Source: Enterobacter soli ATCC BAA-2102
GTDB lineage: Bacteria > Pseudomonadota > Gammaproteobacteria > Enterobacterales > Enterobacteriaceae
Assembly (NCBI RefSeq): GCF_001654845.1
Contig: NZ_LXES01000002.1
Coordinates: 1 to 64,000, forward strand
Reading direction: 5' to 3'
DNA length: 64,000 bases
Translations under genes and position numbers: made by a program
Notes under the pieces: generated by a model
What the model was told of the DNA's origin: nothing
The model's input: only the letters and a program-made list of their open reading frames with translations
Databases searched by the model: none
Shown: positions 17,901 to 24,135 of the stretch, piece after piece
How the letters are laid out: each line of letters opens with the position of its first letter
How positions within the stretch are numbered: the stretch's first letter is position 1

Positions 17901-19874
17901 GCTCAGGGCGTGATGGCAAACGGCGCACAGGCGGCGGCGCAGAACGTCAGCGTCTCGCTGACCTACGGCGAGAGCAAACAGACCCACACCCAGACCAACG
18001 ACAGCACCACGGCGCTGGCCAGTAAAGTGAATGCCGGGAAGCAGGCTGTGGTGGTCGCCACCGGCGGCGGTGAGCAGTCTGACATCAATATCATCGGCTC
18101 AGACGTCAGCGGCAAACAGGGCACCACGCTGTTTGCTGATAACGACATCAATATTCTGGCGGCGCAGCAGGAGAGCCACGACCGCAGTACCGACAACTCC
18201 AGCGGCTGGAATGCCGGGATAGCGGTGAGCTATGGTCAGGGCGGCGCATCCTTTGGCGTCACCGCAGGGGCCAACAAAGGCAAAGGTTACGGCAACGGGG
18301 ATGAAGTCTCCTGGCGCAACAGCCACGTGGGCGATATGGACGGGCAAACCCGCATCATCAGCGGCGGCGACACCACCCTGCGCGGCGGGCAGTTGCTGGG
18401 CAAAGGCGTGGATATCACCGCCGACAACCTGTACATCGAAAGCCTTCAGGACACCATGACCTACAAAGGCGAGCAGAAAAGCATGGGCGGCCAGGTCACC
18501 GTGGGCTACGGCTTTGCGGCATCGGGCAACTACGGCCAGTCGAAAGTGAACGCGAACTACGCCTCGGTACAGGAGCAGTCCGGCGTCTTCGCGGGTGACG
18601 ATGGCTATAACATCAACGTGAAAGGCAATACCGACCTGACAGGCGGGCTGATTACCTCCAGTGAAAGCGCCGAGCTTGCCGGGAAAAACCAGTTCAGCAC
18701 CGGCACGCTGAGCTGGCGTGACGTTCACAACACCTCGGAATTCGAAGGCAACGGCTTTGGCATTGGTGCCTCGGTCAGCAACAACCCTGACACCGGAAAA
18801 GATAAAAACGTCACCTTCGGTATCGGTCACGACAGCGGGAACGACAGCGGCACCACCCGCAGCGGGATTAACACCGGTAATATCACCATCACCAACCCGG
18901 ACGCGCAGCAGCAGGCTGTCGATGGCGTGAAAACAGATATCACCACCGAAACCGCCGCGGCGAACTCAGGGGCGATTAAGAACAACTTCGACAGAGACGA
19001 GGTGTTTAAAGAGCTGAACCTGCAAGTCAGCGTGACGCGTGATTTCAAAGAGAATGCGAATCGCCAGATTGGCGAGTATCTCGATGACAAGCAGGCCGCT
19101 GCGCGTAAAGATCTTCAGGACGCCATCGATAAAGGCGATAAAGCGAAGCAAGATGCTGCGATCGAAGATATATACAAACTGCAATATCAGCGCCGCTTCC
19201 TGCAAACACTGGTTGGTATCGTTGCCGGGTCGCCGGATGCTGCGATAACCCAGGGCACGCTGTCGCTGGCGGCGACGAAAATGCGCGAAGAGACGCTGAA
19301 AAACTCCCTGCTCTTCCCGGGGGTTGTCGATAAAGACGGCAACGTGATCAGTAATGTTTCCGGCCCAAGCGACGGGCTGTACGACGGCGTTAAGCTCGGG
19401 GGCGTCCGCGTTGGCCTCGACTTCATCTGCGGCGATAAAAACATCCGCTGCGTAAATGATGAGAATAACAATAACGCCCTTGTTCTCGACGACAAAGGCC
19501 GGGTTCAGTACAAAGGGGATGAACGTCATAAGACATTCGACGCCCTGCTGGAAGACCAGACGTTATCTGCCGGGTTGTACGGCCCGACCGGCGGGTTCCA
19601 GGGCGGCGTGGGGATGATGAACTCGTGGACCTATTCGCCTGGCTCCTTCCTCGACGATCTGGTGGAAAGCTATGCCGGTACCCATGATTTGGTGGGCGGC
19701 CAGCTGCCCGGTTTTTATGATGGTGAAGGGAATACCGCCCGGGGTCGCAGCCCGCTGGCTGACGTGGCGGCCAATACCTGGACCATCGCAGCGATTCCGA
19801 TTGCCACACCGTTTGCCATGAGCGAACTGGTGTCGCCTGAGCTGCTGCAATTTATTTTCTCAACCTCTCAGTAA
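11943..19874 (+). CDS. Two-partner-secretion exoprotein, filamentous haemagglutinin/CdiA-like
   Basis: This 2643-residue protein begins with an extended signal peptide region (MNKNLYRIVFNKARGMLMVV) and a hydrophobic core ending AEA near residue 68. The TPS secretion domain follows, with NPAGITCSGCGFINANR at about residues 178-194. Residues about 300-1100 are degenerate repeats (NNQGG, TLDN, GQI motifs), then a linker of YDYTRTVEETRIKES type and further haemagglutinin repeats to about residue 2200. The last 200 residues contain FKELNLQVSVTRDF, DFICGDKNIRC (about 2490-2500), AGTHDLVGGQLPG and a hydrophobic tail. No VENN junction is present and no known toxin fold is recognised. It is most like a surface adhesin or an atypical CdiA. 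Confidence 0.9.
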   Translation: MNKNLYRIVFNKARGMLMVVADIARSGRAGSSRSSGIGHTHSRLVGKVSALSFSLWMAMGAIHSAEAAIVANNGAPKNQQPTVIKSANGTPQVNIQTPSKAGVSRNNYTQFDVDKNGAILNNSHKNVQTNLGGMVAGNPWLAKGEAKVILNEVSSRDPSKLNGMIEVAGKKAQVVIANPAGITCSGCGFINANRATLTTGQAQMKDGNLTGFNVERGEVVVDGNGMDTSGADYTDIIARSVKVNAGLWAKDLKITTGRNKVDAAHEKIEKGSDDDATRPQLAVDVSSLGGMYAGKIRMVGTERGVGVRNAGAIGAQAGNVTLTADGRIENSGTLRASDSAALRTAGEVSNTGVLTAANNVQVNAASLTSSKESVLAAGVNTDGKLADAGDLQLTTSGQLSAHGQTLAGGNFSASGQGVDVSGSQTQGKRVTLNGGAQDVTTTSANVRASELTVRTGKTLNNTGGTLSAETVNVSAHDLVNQKGKLLQSGSGALAVTLPGNIDNQEGQIGAANGVQLGAGTLNNTEGQIVAVAGKAGLDTGSLNNEQGLISAAAGDGEIRSQQSVNNTKGRIEAAKTQHISAGDVNNQQGVIVASGTTLALGSGTLDNRSGSLLSQGALNIDSGAINNQDGFLASDGNFALNSGDVDNTRGQIGANQNLNATFAALHNSGGAVKSAGAMTLTGGELDNTGGTTFSGASLAFTGDTLNNTSGQLAAADGLSLNAASQLLNSSGVLQGNGINLTTGALDNSAGTLNSLDGLNLSAGTLNNQAGTLAATGAADIAANNVDNRSGGRIIGKSDAALHTDSLQNGGGQIQTVGDLLLDSARGLVDNASGLIRSGKQLTVTALNVVNQNTQGENQGLEAQNVALKSETLDNQGGSILANNALAIRNNGVLNNTAGVLSSAGTLDASGSGLNLINGGGTLKAGENLNVQADTLDGSGQLLSLGNMTLSSANGVALSGSTLANGNLTFTTPGDITNSGKLMAGSALNVQSANLTNVASGEINAGSTTLNASGAVLNYGLIDGIATRINADTLTNIGTGRLYGDTVGVNAITFNNLAENGTAATLAGREHVDLGVQTLNNSGHGLIYSAGSMRIGGALDENGTPVGRAAAINNHSSTIESAGDMAIAASQINNINDNFSTEVALVSQEQLTEYQHTGSTSRWKAGDEGVWVDGNSSDGLRNLNTPEKSGHGNDNFNQYDYTRTVEETRIKESDPAKILAGGNMILTGDRLFNDKSQVVAGGTLLIDQLGSVKNDDVPGVRYTTDNGSVTHYYRIRHKGDDEQGRSSTAYTPPTAIQSIALKPGQLVSNGSVEGSNLSITPLVLQGTNVAIGQAAGVNATPEQTVSPGEPVTPPAGQQFEVTPADGAIRIIGPNTTLPDNSLFKVNPNADVPYLVETDPRFTNERQWLGSDYMQNAFTDDGDNTLKRLGDGYYEQRLVREQVIGITGQRYLDGFTNDEDQFKSLMDKGITFGKQYSLKLGVALTPEQMALLTGDIVWLVNTRVKMPDGSMQTVLVPQVYAKVKQGDIDGSGALIAGNNVSMKLNGDLFNSGTIAGRKVLQLDADNITNQSGTIQATDVNLNARTDINNIGAAIVGDNSVLANAGRDINVTTTTTSGQSVNGENSFTRTTIDSVSGIYVQGDDGKLALQSGRDITLTGAQVIASGENGKAQLVAGRDLNLNTVTTASSDNLVWDADNTLKQSSTDHNASTVQGVGGVALAANNDINVRGAQITSDGALTAAAKHDVNIEGVLNDSQLDEKHKVVGGNGFLSKTTTKTRDTVDRQTVQGSELSADSVNIAAGNDLTVAGSSVVGSGDVALRAGNDLTLTSMGGRNNETHLKEEKKSGLMSSGGIGFTVGSRKETTDQASQALAGQGSTIGSLNGDTVLLAGNNYRQTGSTVASPNGNVAIQGKNVTIEAAQNTYASQYKRTVEQKGFTLAVNVPVVQALQSVIASTEKVGQSKDDRINMMAAANAAWDSARAANTMMNAAQGVMANGAQAAAQNVSVSLTYGESKQTHTQTNDSTTALASKVNAGKQAVVVATGGGEQSDINIIGSDVSGKQGTTLFADNDINILAAQQESHDRSTDNSSGWNAGIAVSYGQGGASFGVTAGANKGKGYGNGDEVSWRNSHVGDMDGQTRIISGGDTTLRGGQLLGKGVDITADNLYIESLQDTMTYKGEQKSMGGQVTVGYGFAASGNYGQSKVNANYASVQEQSGVFAGDDGYNINVKGNTDLTGGLITSSESAELAGKNQFSTGTLSWRDVHNTSEFEGNGFGIGASVSNNPDTGKDKNVTFGIGHDSGNDSGTTRSGINTGNITITNPDAQQQAVDGVKTDITTETAAANSGAIKNNFDRDEVFKELNLQVSVTRDFKENANRQIGEYLDDKQAAARKDLQDAIDKGDKAKQDAAIEDIYKLQYQRRFLQTLVGIVAGSPDAAITQGTLSLAATKMREETLKNSLLFPGVVDKDGNVISNVSGPSDGLYDGVKLGGVRVGLDFICGDKNIRCVNDENNNNALVLDDKGRVQYKGDERHKTFDALLEDQTLSAGLYGPTGGFQGGVGMMNSWTYSPGSFLDDLVESYAGTHDLVGGQLPGFYDGEGNTARGRSPLADVAANTWTIAAIPIATPFAMSELVSPELLQFIFSTSQ

Positions 19875-19885
19875 GTGAGCGAAAC

Positions 19886-20245
19886 ATGAAAAAAAGTCTG
19901 CTGGTTCTGTTGCCCCTCCTGCTCACCGGCTGCGTGGTGGGCAATATGGACTCAACCGATTATCAGTACGTGAAATACGCCCAGACCTTCCAGAAGCTGG
20001 ATAAAACCGGGCGTACCGACACCGCTCAGCGCAAAGAAGATCTTTACAGCTGCGGGGTGCCCAGAAGAGCCAATCTGGATGACGGCAGCTGGAACGGCGG
20101 CAGCGCCCGGCCTGGGCAAACGCTTCAGGAAGTGGTTGCCAGAGAAGAGAAAATCTCAAGCTGTATGAAAGCGAAAGGCTACAAGGTCTACGGCTACGAT
20201 GAGTGCGGCCCGCTGAAAGCCCCGACCGGGCTGTGCCCGAATTAA
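19886..20245 (+). CDS. Small lipoprotein downstream of the exoprotein
   Basis: The 119-residue protein has a clear lipobox (LLTGC, Cys17 or thereabouts) after a short Lys-Lys hydrophobic signal, so it should be a lipoprotein; the residues after the Cys are Val-Val-Gly, which does not signal inner-membrane retention. The mature part holds four further cysteines (YSCGVP, SSCMKAKGY, DECGP and the final LCPN) and SCMKAKGYKVYGYDEC resembles small entericidin/phage-type lipoproteins with a C-M-x-x-K-G-Y motif. The start is 11 bases after the exoprotein stop with GAGCGA in front, so it is co-translated. It stands where cdiI immunity genes sit, but could be an accessory protein for secretion or anchoring. 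Confidence 0.75.
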   Translation: MKKSLLVLLPLLLTGCVVGNMDSTDYQYVKYAQTFQKLDKTGRTDTAQRKEDLYSCGVPRRANLDDGSWNGGSARPGQTLQEVVAREEKISSCMKAKGYKVYGYDECGPLKAPTGLCPN

Positions 20246-20282
20246 CTTTATCACCTTATTTGGCGTGGATTACCCCGCCTGT

Positions 20283-20304
20283 ATTGCCGGAGCTTTCCGG
20301 CAAT
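20283..20304 (+). terminator. Hairpin after the lipoprotein gene
   Basis: ATTGCCGGA and TCCGGCAAT form a perfect 9-bp stem with a GCTT loop. No T-run follows, so termination may be weak; it separates the secretion operon from the OmpX-like gene. Confidence 0.5.
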
Positions 20305-20338
20305 CATTTCAAAAAAAACGACGAAAGGATGACGGTAA

Positions 20339-20899
20339 ATGAAAAAAATATCTCTGGCGTTAATTATCGCGGCAAGCCTGGCAAGCGGCGCTGCTCTGGC
20401 GGATAACCAGACTGTTTCTGTTGGTTATGCGCAGAGCAAAATCGAAGACTTCAAAAATATTCGCGGCGTGAACGCGCAGTATCGCTACGAGTGGGATTCA
20501 CCGTGGAGTGCAGTAGGCTCATTCACCTATATGAGTGGCGATCAGGATGACCATTACTATGTGGACTCCGATTCGGTGAAAAACCACATTGAAGCGAAAT
20601 ATTACTCCCTGTTGGTTGGCCCGGCGTACCGTATTAATGAGTACGTTTCCCTGTATGCACTGGGCGGCGTTGCACACACCAAAGCCGACGTCGACACCAA
20701 ATGGGTGAACGCCGGTGATGGTTTTACCCAGAAAGAGAGCCGCTCCGAGAAATCGACCTCTTTTGCTTACGGCGCGGGCGTGCAGTTTAACCCAACTCCG
20801 GAGCTGGCGATTAACGTCGGCTACGAAGGCACGAATGCGGATCTGGACGGCAATTACGCCATCAACGGCTTTAACGTAGGCGTGGGTTATCGTTTCTGA
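20339..20899 (+). CDS. OmpX/Ail/Lom-family outer-membrane protein
   Basis: The 186-residue protein has a signal peptide ending ALA and a mature 8-strand barrel pattern with VSVGYAQSKI near the start, AKYYSLLVGPAYRI in the middle and a C-terminal GFNVGVGYRF ending in Phe, the outer-membrane signature. It is a little longer than OmpX (171 residues). Ail/OmpX relatives mediate host-surface binding or serum resistance; the role here is unknown. It has its own ribosome site (AAAGGATG) and lies 93 bp after the lipoprotein gene, beyond a hairpin, so it may be a separate unit or the end of the same operon. Confidence 0.88.
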   Translation: MKKISLALIIAASLASGAALADNQTVSVGYAQSKIEDFKNIRGVNAQYRYEWDSPWSAVGSFTYMSGDQDDHYYVDSDSVKNHIEAKYYSLLVGPAYRINEYVSLYALGGVAHTKADVDTKWVNAGDGFTQKESRSEKSTSFAYGAGVQFNPTPELAINVGYEGTNADLDGNYAINGFNVGVGYRF

Positions 20900-20914
20900 C
20901 AGGTGCGGCCTGTT

Positions 20915-20948
20915 GCCGGGTGGCGGCTACGCCTTACCCGGCCTACGG
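20915..20948. repeat. REP-like palindrome
   Basis: GCCGGGT and ACCCGGC flank a GGCGGCTACGCCTT core, the form of enterobacterial REP elements. It lies between the converging OmpX-like and LysR genes. Confidence 0.7.
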
Positions 20949-20953
20949 TCCAG

Positions 20954-20994
20954 ATATTATGCAGGCACGGCAACAGGCAATGCCTGCATAATAT
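20954..20994. terminator. 14-bp perfect inverted repeat covering the LysR gene 3' end
   Basis: ATATTATGCAGGCA (20954-20967) and TGCCTGCATAATAT (20981-20994) are perfect complements around a 13-base spacer. The element includes the LysR stop codon and its last codons. It would form a strong RNA hairpin in either direction, probably ending converging transcripts. Confidence 0.65.
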
Positions 20995-21853
20995 GCGCAA
21001 TAAACTGCGTAAGTTTCGGCAACGGGCGTAAATCCTGCCGCCAAAGCAGATGCACTGGCCTCGGCTCCGGGGTGTAATCCTCAAGCACCCGCACCAGCCT
21101 GCCGCTCGCCAGCTCTTCCGCCACCAGCACTTCCGGTTGCAGGAGTAACCCCGCCCCCGCTCTTGCCGCCATGCGTAGTCCGTAGCCGTCGTTACATCTT
21201 AAGATGGCATCACGCTTCCAGCGCACTTCCCCTTCCACGCCCGGCAGCCGCCACTCGTTGCGCGCGGTCCAGACCGTGTGCGACAGACACAGGTGATCCA
21301 CCAGGTCGGCGGGCGTTTGCGGTGTGCCGTAACGGGCCAGATACTCCGGTGCGGCGCAAATCACCATCCGGTACGGGCAGAGGTATTTTGCCACCAGGTC
21401 ATCGTGATGGATGTCGCCAATACGAATGGCCAAATCAACACCTTCGTCCACCAGATCCACCATCCGGTTAGTCAGATCCAGCTCGACCCGCACTTCCGGG
21501 AAACGCTGTAAAAACGTGGCGGTAAGCGGGGCTACCACGCAGCCACCGAACGACGTGGGCGCGGATACCCGCAAGGTTCCGGCGGGTGTCGCACGCAGAC
21601 GCTCAACGGCGCGTTCTGCCGCCGATACCTGCTCCAGCACCCGCTTTGCTTCGTCAAAATAGACACGTCCGGCGTCAGTCAGGCTCTGGCGGCGGGTGTT
21701 TCGCTCGAGCAGGCGCGTACCCAGTTGAGACTCCAGCAACGCAATGTACTTTCCGACCATCACCGCCGACATCTCAAGGCGCGATGCGGCAAGGGTGAAA
21801 CTGCCGCTTTCCACCACGGCGATAAAGGTCTCCATGCCGCGAAGCTTATCCAT
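20957..21853 (-). CDS. LysR-family transcriptional regulator
   Basis: The 298-residue protein has an N-terminal winged helix (FIAVVESGSFTLAASRLEMS, then TRLLERNTRRQSLT) and a LysR substrate-binding domain from about residue 90 (GTLRVSAPTSFG). It resembles the AaeR/DmlR-like group by eye. It is divergent from the short-chain dehydrogenase gene 97 bp away, with a TTAG-N7-CTAA dyad between them, so it probably controls that gene and itself. The inducer is unknown. Confidence 0.88.
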   Translation of the reverse strand: MDKLRGMETFIAVVESGSFTLAASRLEMSAVMVGKYIALLESQLGTRLLERNTRRQSLTDAGRVYFDEAKRVLEQVSAAERAVERLRATPAGTLRVSAPTSFGGCVVAPLTATFLQRFPEVRVELDLTNRMVDLVDEGVDLAIRIGDIHHDDLVAKYLCPYRMVICAAPEYLARYGTPQTPADLVDHLCLSHTVWTARNEWRLPGVEGEVRWKRDAILRCNDGYGLRMAARAGAGLLLQPEVLVAEELASGRLVRVLEDYTPEPRPVHLLWRQDLRPLPKLTQFIAHIMQALPVAVPA

Positions 21854-21867
21854 ATTGCAAACCTCTG

Positions 21868-21884
21868 GTTAGTAATCATCTAAC
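21868..21884. promoter_or_regulatory. Likely LysR-type operator
   Basis: GTTAG-N7-CTAAC is a dyad containing the T-N11-A pattern of LysR binding sites. It lies in the intergenic region between the LysR gene and the divergent dehydrogenase gene. Confidence 0.45.
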
Positions 21885-21950
21885 TTTAGCCCAGTTTATC
21901 TGACTTTTTATTTATTAAAGAATGAAGGCTCACAACATAAGGAGTCTGCT

Positions 21951-22553
21951 ATGAAAATCGTCATTATTGGCGCCAGCGGTACGGTCGGTCGCGCAGTAAC
22001 GGAAGCGTTAAGTCTTCGCCATGAGGTTATCCGCGTGGGGCGTACGCAGGGTGATTATCAGGTGGATATCACCTCGCAGGAGAGCGTGCAGGCGCTGTTT
22101 GAAAAAATCGGCCCGGTGGATGCCATTGTCTCTGCCAGCGGGGGTCTACACTTCGGCCCGCTCGCCACGATGAAAGACAGCGATTTCAACCGGGGCTTGC
22201 AGGACAAGCTTCTGGGACAAGTGCGCCTGGCGCTGACCGGCCAGCACTACCTGAACGAGGGCGGCTCTATTACCCTGATTAGTGGCATTGTGGCGCACGA
22301 ACCCATTGCTCAGGGGGTAAATGCCACTACGGTAAATGCCGCGCTGGAAGGGTTTGTCCGTGCGGCGGCCTGCGAACTGCCGCACGGTATTCGTATCAAC
22401 CTGATTAGCCCGACGGTGCTTACCGAATCCGCCGAAGCGTACGACGGTTTCTTCCCCGGTTTTGAAAGTGTGCCAGCGGCGACCGTGGCCCAGGCCTATC
22501 GCCGCAGCGTGGAAGGCGTGCAGAGCGGGCGGGTGTATACAGTAGGTTATTGA
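21951..22553 (+). CDS. Short-chain dehydrogenase-like protein without the usual catalytic Tyr-Lys
   Basis: The 200-residue Rossmann protein has the GASGTVG nucleotide-binding motif at residues 7-13 and SASGG, followed by ISGIVAHEP and a NAALEGFVRAAACELP helix. In classical SDRs the YxxxK pair would lie just before NAAL; here the stretch is GVNATTVNAALEG with no Tyr or Lys. This matches what I recall of the Lin1944-like SDR subgroup, which keeps the fold but lacks the typical active site. It may bind NAD(P)(H) without classical dehydrogenase chemistry. The ATG follows AAGGAG. It is divergent from its probable LysR regulator. Confidence 0.85.
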   Translation: MKIVIIGASGTVGRAVTEALSLRHEVIRVGRTQGDYQVDITSQESVQALFEKIGPVDAIVSASGGLHFGPLATMKDSDFNRGLQDKLLGQVRLALTGQHYLNEGGSITLISGIVAHEPIAQGVNATTVNAALEGFVRAAACELPHGIRINLISPTVLTESAEAYDGFFPGFESVPAATVAQAYRRSVEGVQSGRVYTVGY

Positions 22554-22580
22554 GCCTTACGGGCAGCGCCACCCGGCCTA
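22554..22580. repeat. REP-like palindrome, inverted
   Basis: The sequence CCTTACGGGCAGCGCCACCCGGCCTA is a REP-like unit in the opposite orientation to that at 20.9 kb. It starts right after the dehydrogenase stop codon. Confidence 0.55.
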
Positions 22581-22590
22581 TAAAAGGATC

Positions 22591-22636
22591 GTGCGGCCTG
22601 ATGCCCTCACCCCCCCCTCTCCCACAGGGAGAGGGA
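22591..22636. repeat. CCCTCACCC-type repeat, copy b
   Basis: GTGCGGCCTGAT precedes the unit CCCTCACCCCCCCCCTCTCCC-ACA-GGGAGAGGG. The same GTGCGGCCTGAT lead-in precedes copy c, about 92 bp on, so the two are a local direct duplication. Confidence 0.75.
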
Positions 22637-22648
22637 GCAAACACTAAA

Positions 22649-22678
22649 ATCGGCAACCAGGTTGCCGATTTGCTTTTA
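22649..22678 (+). terminator. Intrinsic terminator after the dehydrogenase gene
   Basis: ATCGGCAAC, CAG loop and GTTGCCGAT form a perfect 9-bp stem followed by TTGCTTTT. It lies between two direct copies of the intergenic repeat and would end the dehydrogenase transcript. Confidence 0.7.
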
Positions 22679-22682
22679 CCTT

Positions 22683-22730
22683 GTGCGGCCTGATGCCCTC
22701 ACCCCAACCCTCTCCCACAGGGAGAGGGAG
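22683..22730. repeat. CCCTCACCC-type repeat, copy c
   Basis: The lead-in GTGCGGCCTGAT is followed by GCCCTCACCCCAACCCTCTC and GGGAGAGGGAG. It ends about 10 bases before the yahJ stop codon. Confidence 0.75.
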
Positions 22731-22739
22731 AAATGCACA

Positions 22740-24119
22740 TCAGCCCACCGCCCCCCAAACAAGGTTGCCGTTATGGAAGGTCGCAGTGCGCGGGGAAATG
22801 CGCGCTACAGCTTCGGCGGAACAGGAGGCATCCACCAGCACAAAACTGGCGTCGTCCTGCGCTTTTGGCCACACGCGCTCGCCTTTGTCGTTGAGCGGCA
22901 GCACATCACCGGTGGCGATACCCAGTGCGCGGGAAAGGGTTTGCTCGTTCGGGCGAATATAAAGCTGGGCGTAAAGGTTCGCTTTTTCCAGCATATCGCC
23001 CAGGCCGTAAGGCGACCAGTGGTCGATCACGCTGTCGGTGCCCGTCATCACAAACACGCCTTTATCACGCAACTGCTTCAGCGGCATGTGCAGAGTGCCA
23101 ATCGGCACGGTGGAGGCAATTGTCACCTGCTGCGCCGCCATGCGGGTGGCAATTTCATCCACCTGCTGCTCGTTGAGCGTGGCCAGCGCGAAAGCATGGC
23201 TGATGGTCAGCTTGCCCTTCAGCTCAGGCGTTTTCTCCACCGTTTCGACCATGTAATTCACCGCCGCAACGCCCGCCGGGCTGGTTTCGTGCAGGTGAAT
23301 ATCCACCCCTTTGTTGTAGTCCAGTGCAATCTGGAACATGGTGTCGAGGGATTTTTCCATCGCGCCATCGACGTTGGTAGGATCAAGCCCGCCAACATAG
23401 TGCGCCCCGGCCTGCATCGCTTCGCGCATCAGCTTCTCGGAATGGGATAACAGCAGCCCATGCTGCGGGAAAGCGACAATTTCGCAGTCAAAACCGGGCT
23501 TGCGCCGGGATAATACGGCTTGCAGGTTTTCCAGATTTTTCAGGCCGGACACCGGTTCAATATTGCAGTGGCTGCGGGCAATAGTGGAGCCTTTCGACTG
23601 GATCAGGCCGATCAGTTTTTCCGCTCGCTCCTGGGTATAAGGTTGCAGCTCTGGTAACAGTTTCTGCTCCAGGCGGATCATGTCCTGGATGGTGGTCCCG
23701 GCCGGGCGATTCAGCGAACGCCACGGGCCGCCGTAAAACGTTTTATCCAGATGGATGTGCATGTCACGCATCGCCGGAAGCATCAGTTTGCTGCCCGCAT
23801 CGTAGTGCGGCAGCGTGGCATCGGCGTGGCTTTTGTTATCCCGTAAAGCGACTATTTTCCCGTCTTTGATTTCCAGCGTTTTCAGCTCGGTGCGGGTGCT
23901 GGTCGCGACGCTGCCGTCGAAATTGAACCCGGCTTCCAGCAGGACGTTATCCAGATAGTAGTGTTTTGCGCTGATGCTCATGGGTTTGCCTGTCTCACAG
24001 ATTTGCTTCGCGGGATCCGCAGCATACGCGACAGAGCCGGTAGCACCAAACAGAGCGCAGGCAGTGACCATTTTGCCGCTCTGGCTGATAAATTCACGGC
24101 GGCTTTTATTCTCACTCAT
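22740..24119 (-). CDS. yahJ: YahJ-like amidohydrolase with Tat signal peptide
   Basis: The 459-residue protein starts at the ATG at 24119 (AAGGAAG upstream) rather than 24143, which would put eight residues before the signal. The N-terminus has SRREFI at residues 6-11 and a moderately hydrophobic stretch ending AYA: a twin-arginine signal. The metal-dependent hydrolase motif HIH is at residues 121-123, with later HLHE, SHA and TGTDS, as in cytosine-deaminase-like amidohydrolases. It is a close match to E. coli YahJ. It is the last gene of the yah operon and would act on a cyclic amide or amidine in the periplasm; the substrate is unknown. Confidence 0.88.
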   Translation of the reverse strand: MSENKSRREFISQSGKMVTACALFGATGSVAYAADPAKQICETGKPMSISAKHYYLDNVLLEAGFNFDGSVATSTRTELKTLEIKDGKIVALRDNKSHADATLPHYDAGSKLMLPAMRDMHIHLDKTFYGGPWRSLNRPAGTTIQDMIRLEQKLLPELQPYTQERAEKLIGLIQSKGSTIARSHCNIEPVSGLKNLENLQAVLSRRKPGFDCEIVAFPQHGLLLSHSEKLMREAMQAGAHYVGGLDPTNVDGAMEKSLDTMFQIALDYNKGVDIHLHETSPAGVAAVNYMVETVEKTPELKGKLTISHAFALATLNEQQVDEIATRMAAQQVTIASTVPIGTLHMPLKQLRDKGVFVMTGTDSVIDHWSPYGLGDMLEKANLYAQLYIRPNEQTLSRALGIATGDVLPLNDKGERVWPKAQDDASFVLVDASCSAEAVARISPRTATFHNGNLVWGAVG

Positions 24120-24135
24120 CTTTTCTTCCTTTTGC

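Noticed and set aside
19886..20245. Lipoprotein called as a CdiI immunity protein
   Set aside because: Position fits, but no toxin domain is identified and the sequence looks like a small Cys-rich lipoprotein; kept as lipoprotein of unknown role.
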